Below, one piece after another: positions 58,191 through 64,000 of a stretch of DNA of 64,000 nucleotides. The notes under the pieces were generated by a model. It saw only the letters and a program-made list of their open reading frames with translations, ran no database searches and had not been told where the DNA came from. The translations under genes and the position numbers were made by a program. This DNA comes from DASRIA01 sp963768885 (GTDB lineage: Bacteria; Actinomycetota; Thermoleophilia; Solirubrobacterales; JBBDJG01). The DNA is taken from NCBI GenBank assembly GCA_963768885.1, contig CAVYJN010000006.1:434001-498000 (forward strand). Direction: 5' to 3'. The stretch's first letter is position 1. Each line of letters opens with the position of its first letter.

Positions 58191-59902
58191 AGTCTGCAAG
58201 CAGACTTCAGGGTTGGGCTAGGGACTGGGCGGCTCTGTTGGCGGCGCTCGACGAGCGCGCGCAGCAGCGCGTCTACGACCTCGGAGTCGAACTGGGTGCC
58301 GGCGTTGCGGCGCAGCTCCTCCATCGCGGCCTCCCAGGGCAGCGCCTGCCGGTACGGGCGTTCGCAGGTCATCGCCTCGAAGGCGTCGGCGACCGCGAGG
58401 ATGCGCGCGCCGAGTGGGATCGAGCCGCTCGACAGCCCGTGCGGGAAGCCCTCGCCGTCCACGCGCTCGTGATGCGCCAGCACCCATTCGCCGATCTCCC
58501 CGAGCCGTGCGTTCGCGAGGATGCGGGCGCCGATCTCGGAGTGGCGCCTGATCTCCGACCACTCCTCGTTGGTGAGCGGGTCGGTCTTGCTCAACAGGAT
58601 GTTCGACACGGCGACGTTGCCGACGTCGTGCAGCAGCCCCGCGAGCCGCACGCGCTCGACGGTGCCGGGGTCCAGGTGCATCTCCGTCGCGATCAGCTCG
58701 CAGTAGCGCGCGACCGTCTGCGAATGGCGCGCGGTGCTGGCCTCCCGCATGTCGAGCGCCTGTGCGAGCGCGAGCATCGTCGCGAGCTGCTCGTTGCGCC
58801 GGCCGTTGCGGCCGTTCGCGGGAGTCAGCACGCCGACCACCTCGCGGCTGAAGATGACGGTGCGGTCGCGCCCGAGCTCCTTTGCCGCGTAGAGCGCGTC
58901 GTCGGCGGCGCCCAGCAGGTCCTGGCGCGAGCTCCCGTGGTGCGGCATGCTCGCGAGGCCGAAGCTGATCGTGAGCGCGACCTCGTCGTCGGCGAACTCG
59001 TCGCGAATCGCCGTGCGCAGTCGCTCGGCCAGCAGGAGCGCCTGGCGGCCGCCGGTCTCCGGGACGATCATCGCGAACTCCTCTCCGCCGAGCCGCGCGA
59101 CGGTGTCCATGCGGCGCTTCTCGCGGGTCAGCACGGCACTCGCACGCGCGAGCGCCAGGTCGCCGGTGTGGTGCCCGAAGCGATCGTTGACCTGCTTGAA
59201 GCGGTCGAGATCGCCGACCAGCACGCTGAGCGGATGGTTCCCGCGGCGCGCGCGATCGAGCTCGTTCTCGAAGGCCTCCTCGAAGCCGCGGCGGTTCAGC
59301 AGGCTCGTCAGCGGGTCGGTGCGGGCCGCGTCGGACAGCTGCAGGACCATCGCGTCGAGCTGGCCCTTGAGCATCGAGATCAGGAGGCCCGAGACGAGCA
59401 GCCCGCCCGCCGCCAGCGACCACAGCTCGAGCGCCTCGCCCGGGCGCTCGTCGGACATCACGAGCACGAGGCCGTAGCCGCCGAGCGCGAGCGCGAGCTG
59501 CGCGAGTCCGGCGGCGCGCCCGAGGAAGAAGAACGCGAAGAAGATCACCCACAGGTAGAAGAGGACGTGCGGCGCGGTCGGCTCGCCGCGGAAGAAGATC
59601 CCCGCCGTGATCAGCGCGGTCCCGGCCGCGAGCAGCCACCTGTACGCGGGCTCCGGAAGGCGCTCTCCGCGCGCGACGATCAGGGTCGTGAGCGCGAAGG
59701 CGACAGCGATCGTCGCGAGCATGCCGGTGACGTTGCCCTCGGGATGCGGCAGCGCGAGGAACAGCAGCAGCGACAACGTCGCGCCCGCGGCGAACAGCAG
59801 GGCGAGCGAGCGCGCCATCAACGCGCGGCGTTCCGCTGCTTCCAGAGCAGGCGGAAGGGTCGTGCGCGGCCGCGCCGCTTCCAGTCGAGCGAAGGAATCC
59901 AT
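58172..59902 (-). CDS. GGDEF/HD-GYP cyclic di-GMP enzyme
   Basis: A 576-residue membrane protein. About six helices (to residue 185) precede a GGDEF domain (RLGGEEFAMIVPE, active form, with the RxxD inhibitory site in RRMD five residues before it) and an HD-GYP domain (LLHDVGNVAV and HHERVDGEGFPHGL, where GEGFP replaces GYP). So synthesis and breakdown of cyclic di-GMP are combined. The ATG at 59902 has no clear ribosome site. Its last 19 bp overlap the end of uvrC. Confidence 0.93.
   Translation of the reverse strand: MDSFARLEAARPRTTLPPALEAAERRALMARSLALLFAAGATLSLLLFLALPHPEGNVTGMLATIAVAFALTTLIVARGERLPEPAYRWLLAAGTALITAGIFFRGEPTAPHVLFYLWVIFFAFFFLGRAAGLAQLALALGGYGLVLVMSDERPGEALELWSLAAGGLLVSGLLISMLKGQLDAMVLQLSDAARTDPLTSLLNRRGFEEAFENELDRARRGNHPLSVLVGDLDRFKQVNDRFGHHTGDLALARASAVLTREKRRMDTVARLGGEEFAMIVPETGGRQALLLAERLRTAIRDEFADDEVALTISFGLASMPHHGSSRQDLLGAADDALYAAKELGRDRTVIFSREVVGVLTPANGRNGRRNEQLATMLALAQALDMREASTARHSQTVARYCELIATEMHLDPGTVERVRLAGLLHDVGNVAVSNILLSKTDPLTNEEWSEIRRHSEIGARILANARLGEIGEWVLAHHERVDGEGFPHGLSSGSIPLGARILAVADAFEAMTCERPYRQALPWEAAMEELRRNAGTQFDSEVVDALLRALVERRQQSRPVPSPTLKSACRLQAPVL
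58186..58211. terminator. Hairpin between convergent uvrC and GGDEF/HD-GYP
   Basis: CCTGAAGTCTGC / GCAGACTTCAGG is a 12-bp inverted repeat separated by AA. It contains the uvrC stop codon and the last codons of the opposite gene. There is no long T run, but a stable hairpin here could end both transcripts. Confidence 0.55.
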
Positions 59903-60358
59903 TCCCGAGGTGCTGCCCGGGCAAAGCCCGTCCTGGGCTTCCCGGTACTGGTACCAACGTAGAGCAGTGGCGAGACGCGGGCGACTCTTTTTCGTTTCGC
60001 GGTTTTCCCCCGCTGAAATGCTTAATCCAGCCTTAAAGGGTCACTTCCGCCGGTAAAAAGCTTCTGCGTTAGACTGCCGCTCCACCACGCGGAAATCCCC
60101 GGTCCAACGGGGAATGTGCGCGGACCAGGGACGAGACGGAGGAGAGAAATTCGTGCGGAGGCATGCAGGTGCGGCGAGGGTCTCGCCTCTCCTGCACATG
60201 GCGGCTGTGTCGCGCTCGCCGGAGCGGCGAGCACGGACGTAAGACGGCTCAACAGTCTTGACTCGGGGAGCGGCTTCATCCGGGCCGCTCTTCCATGTCG
60301 GGGAGGAGTCATGGGAGAAGATGCTGTCTCCCTACGGATTCGATAGGGACGGGCAGGA
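59903..60358 (+). other. 456-bp non-coding region: structured leader of the mce genes
   Basis: No supported gene. On the plus strand TAGACT (60070-60075) is a possible -10. Downstream are hairpins: TCCCCG / CGGGGA (60096-60113), a two-part stem TGCAGG and GGCGAG with CTCGCC and CCTGCA (60164-60196), GCTCGCC / GGCGAGC (60214-60232), and GAGCGGC / GCCGCTC (60268-60290). GGGGAGGAG then precedes the ATG of an 11-codon frame at 60311-60346 (MGEDAVSLRIR), just ahead of the first mce gene. No tRNA or known riboswitch core was seen. Confidence 0.5.
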
Positions 60359-61702
60359 ATGACGATCGCCAGGGCGGCGGCCATCGGGTCGCTCATCGTG
60401 GCGATCATCGCCGTCGGCATCCTGATGTTCGGTTCCGGAGGCGGGACCGAATACACCGTCCACCTCCAGAGCGCGAACCAGCTCGTGAAGGGCAACGAGG
60501 TGAAGGTCGGCGGTATCGCCGTCGGCGAGATCACCGAGATAGAGCTCTCCGAGGACAACCAGGCCGACGTCAAGGTCACGATCAACGAGGACTTCGCGCC
60601 TCTGCACCAGGGGACCACCGCGACGGTCCGGGTGACCTCGCTGCCGTCGGTCGCGAACCGCTACCTGTCCCTCCATCCCGGCCCCAACAACGCGCCCGAG
60701 ATCAAGGACGGAGGGGTGCTCGGCGTCGACGAGACGACCAACGCGGTCGACCTCGACCAGCTCTTCAACGCACTCGAGCCCAAGACTCGCAAGGGTCTGC
60801 AGCAGACGCTCCAGGGCTTCTCGACCTGGTACGTCGGGCAGAGCGACAACCTCCAGGAGACGTTCAAGTACCTCGGCCCGTCGCTCGGCAACCTGACGCG
60901 GGTGATGCAGGAGCTCGGCCGCGACCAGAAGGCCTTCACGGACTTCGTCGTGCACGGCGCGCGCGCCGTCAGCGCGATCGCGGAGCGGCGTGACGACCTT
61001 GCCGCGCTGGTCGAGAACGGGAACACTTTCGCGCGCGCGATCTCGGCGGAGAACGAGTCCTTCGACCGCGCGCTCCAGGCTTTCCCGAAGGTGCTCGAGG
61101 AGGGCAGCACGACCTTCGTGAATTTGCGCGGCGCGCTCGTCGAGCTGAACAGGCTGACGAATGTCTCGAAGCCGGCGACGAAGAACCTGGCGCCGTACCT
61201 CCAGGACCTCGCCGGGCTCCTCAAGACGATGCGGCCCACGTTCAGGGACCTGCGCCTGCTCGTCAACAACCCCGGGCCGCACAACGACTCGGCGGACATC
61301 CTGCGGCGGATGCCCAGCCTCGAGCGGCTCGCGCGCAGGAGCACCAAGAACTCCGTGGCGGCGCTCAAGGCCGGCCAGGACGAGGTCGAGTTCCTGCGGC
61401 CGTATGCGCCGGACATCTCCGCCTGGCTCACGCACTTCGCGCAGGTGCCGGCCTACTACGACGCGAACGGCCACTACGCGCGAGTGCTGCCGATCTTCAA
61501 CGGCTTCTCCTTCGACCAGGGCGCGAACCAGCTCAACTCGCTCAGCCCGGCCGAGCGGCGCTCCTCGCAGCTGCGCGGCGGGAACCGCTTCTGCCCGGGT
61601 GCCGCCACACAGCCCGCGCCCGACAACTCGAACCCGTTCACCGACGACGGCAAGCTGACCGCCGACGACTGTGACCCGAGCCAGCGGCCGGTGGGCCCGT
61701 GA
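60359..61702 (+). CDS. Mce/MlaD family lipid transport protein
   Basis: A 447-residue protein with an N-terminal membrane anchor (AAAIGSLIVAIIAVGILMFG), one MlaD/Mce domain (EYTVHLQSANQLVKGNEVKVGGIAVGEI, then SVANRYLSLHPG) and a long helical Mce4_CUP1-like region (residues about 120-350). Such proteins form rings or needles that move lipids between membranes with an ABC permease. Its 3' end overlaps the next gene by 4 bp. No yrbE/MlaE genes lie upstream. ATG at 60359. Confidence 0.9.
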   Translation: MTIARAAAIGSLIVAIIAVGILMFGSGGGTEYTVHLQSANQLVKGNEVKVGGIAVGEITEIELSEDNQADVKVTINEDFAPLHQGTTATVRVTSLPSVANRYLSLHPGPNNAPEIKDGGVLGVDETTNAVDLDQLFNALEPKTRKGLQQTLQGFSTWYVGQSDNLQETFKYLGPSLGNLTRVMQELGRDQKAFTDFVVHGARAVSAIAERRDDLAALVENGNTFARAISAENESFDRALQAFPKVLEEGSTTFVNLRGALVELNRLTNVSKPATKNLAPYLQDLAGLLKTMRPTFRDLRLLVNNPGPHNDSADILRRMPSLERLARRSTKNSVAALKAGQDEVEFLRPYAPDISAWLTHFAQVPAYYDANGHYARVLPIFNGFSFDQGANQLNSLSPAERRSSQLRGGNRFCPGAATQPAPDNSNPFTDDGKLTADDCDPSQRPVGP

Positions 61703-63225
61703 GCACGGCCGCCCGCCGCGTCCTTGCCGCGCTCGCCGTGGTGGGCGTGCTTGTCGCGCTCGTCGTCGGCACGGGCGCGAGCGACGACAACAGCGGCGAG
61801 TACAAGGTCCGCGCGATCTTCGACAACGCAGCGTTCGCGATCCCCGGCGAGGACGTGATGGTCGCCGGCGCGAAGGTCGGCAAGGTCGACGAGCTCGCGG
61901 TCACCGACGACAAGCGCGCCGCGGTCGTGCTGAATATCGAGGAGGCGGGGTTCAAGGACTTCCGCGAGGACGCCGAGTGCCAGATCCGGCTGCAGTCGTT
62001 GATCGGCGAGAAGCTCGTCGCGTGCACCCCGACCCAGCCCCGCCCGGAGGGCGATCCGCCGCCGCCCCCCCTGAAGAAGATCCCCGACGGGCAGGACGGT
62101 GCGGGCCAGTACCTGCTGCCCGTGTCGAACACCGTCACGCCGGTCGGCGAGGACCTGATCCGCAGCGTGATGCGCCGCCCGTTCCGCGAGCGCTTCGCGA
62201 TCATCCTCAACGAGTTCGGCGCCGGGCTCGCCGGTCGCGGAAAGGACCTCCGCCAGGTGATCCGGAGGGCCAACCCGGCGCTGCGCGAGCTGGACAAGGT
62301 GCTCGCGATCCTCGCGCGCCAGAACAAGCTGCTCGCCCAGGGCTCGAAGGCCGGCGACCGCGTGCTCGCCGAGTGGGCGAAGGAGCGCAAGTCCGTCTCG
62401 GAGGCGATCGTCAAGGGCAACATCGCCGCGCAGGCGACAGCCGAGCGGCGCGCCGACCTCGAGCGCAACTTCGAGCTGTTCCCGAAGTTCATCGAGGAGC
62501 TCACCCCCACGATGCGGGCGCTCTACGAGATGACCGCGGAGATGACGCCGGTCGCGACCGACCTCAATGCGGTCGGTCCCGAGGTGAGCCGCATCATCGA
62601 GGCGATCCAGCCCTTCTCGCGCGCGGGGATCCCGGCCTTCAAGACCCTCGGCGACACGGCCGACGTGGGCACGCAGGCGCTCCAGATCGCCGAGCCCACG
62701 ATCAAGCTGCTGGGCGAATTCACCGACGACGCGGTCAGCCTGTCGACCAACCTCTCCAAGCTGCTCACGAGCCTGCGCGACGAGAACGGCATCAGGTACC
62801 TGATGGACCTGATCTACAACATCGCGCTCTCCACGAACGGGTACGACGAGCTCGGCCACTACCTGCGCACGACGCTGCTCGCCGGCTGCAACTCGCTCGC
62901 CACCGTCGTGAACCCGGCGTGCACCGCGAACTTCATCCTGGGCGCGAACTCCGCGAGCGCGTCGCGGGCGAAGCCGCGCACCGCGCTGGAGAAGATCCTC
63001 GCGGGCGATGACCCGGAGAAGGTGCTGCGCGGTTACGAGCGCCAGCAGCGCGTCGAGAAGCGGCGCGACACCGAGACGCAGAACGTCGCCGACAAGCAAG
63101 CGCAGGACCAGCAGGCGCCGGCCGGCCCGAAGGCTCCCGCGGGCGCCAAGCAGCCGCAGAACGACGCCCCCGCCGACCCCGACCAGGCGGTCCTCGACTA
63201 CCTCCTGGGAGGTGAGTCGAAGTGA
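61699..63225 (+). CDS. Mce/MlaD family lipid transport protein
   Basis: A 508-residue paralogue of its neighbour: anchor RVLAALAVVGVLVALVVGTG, MlaD domain EYKVRAIFDNAAFAIPGEDVMVAGAKVGKV with SLIGEKLVACTPTQP, then a helical stretch and a charged, Gln/Pro/Ala-rich tail. The start is GTG at 61699, inside GTGA. The stop overlaps the third mce gene. The order and overlaps indicate one complex with different subunits, as in mycobacterial mce operons. Confidence 0.9.
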   Translation: MSTAARRVLAALAVVGVLVALVVGTGASDDNSGEYKVRAIFDNAAFAIPGEDVMVAGAKVGKVDELAVTDDKRAAVVLNIEEAGFKDFREDAECQIRLQSLIGEKLVACTPTQPRPEGDPPPPPLKKIPDGQDGAGQYLLPVSNTVTPVGEDLIRSVMRRPFRERFAIILNEFGAGLAGRGKDLRQVIRRANPALRELDKVLAILARQNKLLAQGSKAGDRVLAEWAKERKSVSEAIVKGNIAAQATAERRADLERNFELFPKFIEELTPTMRALYEMTAEMTPVATDLNAVGPEVSRIIEAIQPFSRAGIPAFKTLGDTADVGTQALQIAEPTIKLLGEFTDDAVSLSTNLSKLLTSLRDENGIRYLMDLIYNIALSTNGYDELGHYLRTTLLAGCNSLATVVNPACTANFILGANSASASRAKPRTALEKILAGDDPEKVLRGYERQQRVEKRRDTETQNVADKQAQDQQAPAGPKAPAGAKQPQNDAPADPDQAVLDYLLGGESK

Positions 63226-64000
63226 CGCGGCGGCGCGGCGCGACCGCGATCGCATCGAACCCGGTCCTGGTGGGGGTCGCGACGACCCTCGTGATCGTCG
63301 TCGCCATCTTCCTCGCCTACAACGCGAACCAGGGCCTGCCGTGGGTGCCGACCTACCGCCTTGCAGCCGAGGTCCCGGTCGCGAGCAGCCTCGTGGAGGG
63401 CAATGAGGTCCGGATCGGCGGCCTGCGCGTCGGGGTGATCGACAAGATCACGCCGGTCCAGCAGGCGGACGGCTCGGTCAACGCGAAGCTCGACCTGAAG
63501 CTCGAGACGCGGATCAAGCCGGTGCCGGCGGACTCGACGATCATGGTCAGGCCCCGCTCGGCGCTCGGCCTCAAGTACCTCGAGCTGACGCGTGGGAACT
63601 CCGCGGAGGGCTTTCCCGAGGGCGGCACGATCCCGCTCGCGAACGCGACGCCCGAGCCCGTCGAGTTCGACGAGTTCTTCAACATGTGGGACGAGCGGAC
63701 GCGCATCGGCAACCAGCAGAACCTGCGCGGCTTCGGCGATGCCTTCGCGGGGCGCGGCGCGGACCTCAACCGCGCGCTCGGCGAGTTCGTGCCCCTGCTC
63801 CAGAACGCGGTGCCGGTGCTCACGAACATCGCGTCCCCGGAGACGAACTTCAAGCGCTTCTTCGCCTCGCAGGCACGGGCCGCGATCATCACGGAGCCCG
63901 TCGCGGTGCAGCTCGGCGAGCTGTGGTCGAACCTCGCGCTGACGCTCGGCGCGTTTGCCGACGTGGCGCGCCCGTTCATCCAGGACACGATCAGCAAGGG
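63222..64000 (+). CDS. Mce/MlaD family lipid transport protein (partial)
   Basis: The third mce gene, cut at the right edge after about 259 codons. Anchor LVGVATTLVIVVAIFLAYNA, then RLAAEVPVASSLVEGNEVRIGGLRVGVI and SALGLKYLELTRG form the MlaD domain, followed by the first part of the helical region. The start is GTG at 63222 overlapping the previous stop (GTGA). The operon continues outside the window. Confidence 0.9.
   Translation, partial: MTRRRGATAIASNPVLVGVATTLVIVVAIFLAYNANQGLPWVPTYRLAAEVPVASSLVEGNEVRIGGLRVGVIDKITPVQQADGSVNAKLDLKLETRIKPVPADSTIMVRPRSALGLKYLELTRGNSAEGFPEGGTIPLANATPEPVEFDEFFNMWDERTRIGNQQNLRGFGDAFAGRGADLNRALGEFVPLLQNAVPVLTNIASPETNFKRFFASQARAAIITEPVAVQLGELWSNLALTLGAFADVARPFIQDTISK

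Noticed and set aside
60039..60049. PHO-box unit GGTCACTTCCG before the mce genes
   Set aside because: It is a single unit; the positions 11 bp before and after do not match.
59903..60069. Cyclic di-GMP riboswitch before the GGDEF/HD-GYP gene
   Set aside because: I looked for a GEMM-like core on the minus strand and did not see one; only a small GGTAC/GTACC hairpin is there.
60116..60346. 76-codon protein ending at 60346
   Set aside because: It would cross several hairpins, has no recognised motif and its only good ribosome site is before codon 66, so only the last 11 codons are considered.

Overview
The window is a high-G+C (roughly 70% by eye), densely coded stretch of an actinobacterial chromosome. 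The gene complement suggests a deep-branching actinobacterium, perhaps of the Thermoleophilia (inference): a lysine/alanine/arginine-repeat histone-like protein, an F420-type LLM oxidoreductase, a MutT1-like Nudix/phosphatase fusion beside ppk, an Rv2578c-like radical SAM protein, Mce/MlaD proteins, Tad-type pseudopilins and 11-bp PHO boxes like those of Streptomyces. Many genes overlap by 4 bp (ATGA or GTGA), GTG and TTG starts are common, and at least nine genes have a -10-like hexamer exactly 7 nt before the start codon, implying leaderless transcripts. I see no rRNA, tRNA, CRISPR array, insertion sequence or phage.

Layout. 1-2.7 kb: MacB/LolD-type ABC exporter (permease cut by the window edge), pyruvate kinase and a small conserved protein. 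2.7-7.2 kb: epimerase, SDR, zinc alcohol dehydrogenase, aldehyde dehydrogenase and a 50-residue zinc ribbon, apparently one oxidation cassette. 7.2-9.9 kb: an arsenic operon arsR-arsI-(R2-like di-iron protein)-aquaporin-arsC. 9.9-18.7 kb: M20 peptidase, histone-like protein, padR plus amidohydrolase-like gene, radical SAM gene with a LexA-type box over its start, a non-coding triplicated hairpin repeat, HD protein, small membrane protein, methyltransferase, VOC protein and a frameshifted amidase. 18.7-34.2 kb: beta-helix protein, a receiver/histidine kinase/NarL regulator set, MMPL transporter, PAP2 phosphatase, and assorted redox, VOC, GNAT, enoyl-CoA hydratase, LLM and M20 genes.

34-50.6 kb is a phosphate/polyphosphate island: TIM-barrel isomerase, uppP, a receiver-less PhoB-type DNA-binding protein with ppk, CYTH-CHAD, Nudix-SixA, a GGDEF protein, phoU-pstB-pstA-pstC-pstS on the minus strand, a PhoB-like regulator, a DUF47 PhoU-like protein, a PiT phosphate transporter and two small membrane proteins. 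Four upstream regions in or near it carry 3-4 tandem 11-bp PHO-box units, which outlines a Pho regulon. ppk, pstC, pstS and the regulator are each broken by single extra bases although protein similarity continues on both sides, so they are annotated as genes with frameshifts, probably sequence errors.

50.7-54.5 kb: a small Tad-like cluster (two TadE-like proteins, a CpaE-like protein with a degenerate P-loop, and a TadG-like/VanY/lytic-transglycosylase fusion) interrupted by an oppositely oriented AAA ATPase. 54.5-60 kb: PhnB-like VOC protein, MFS exporter and uvrC with face-to-face leaderless promoters, and a GGDEF/HD-GYP protein. 60-64 kb: a structured non-coding leader followed by three overlapping Mce/MlaD genes, the last cut by the window end.
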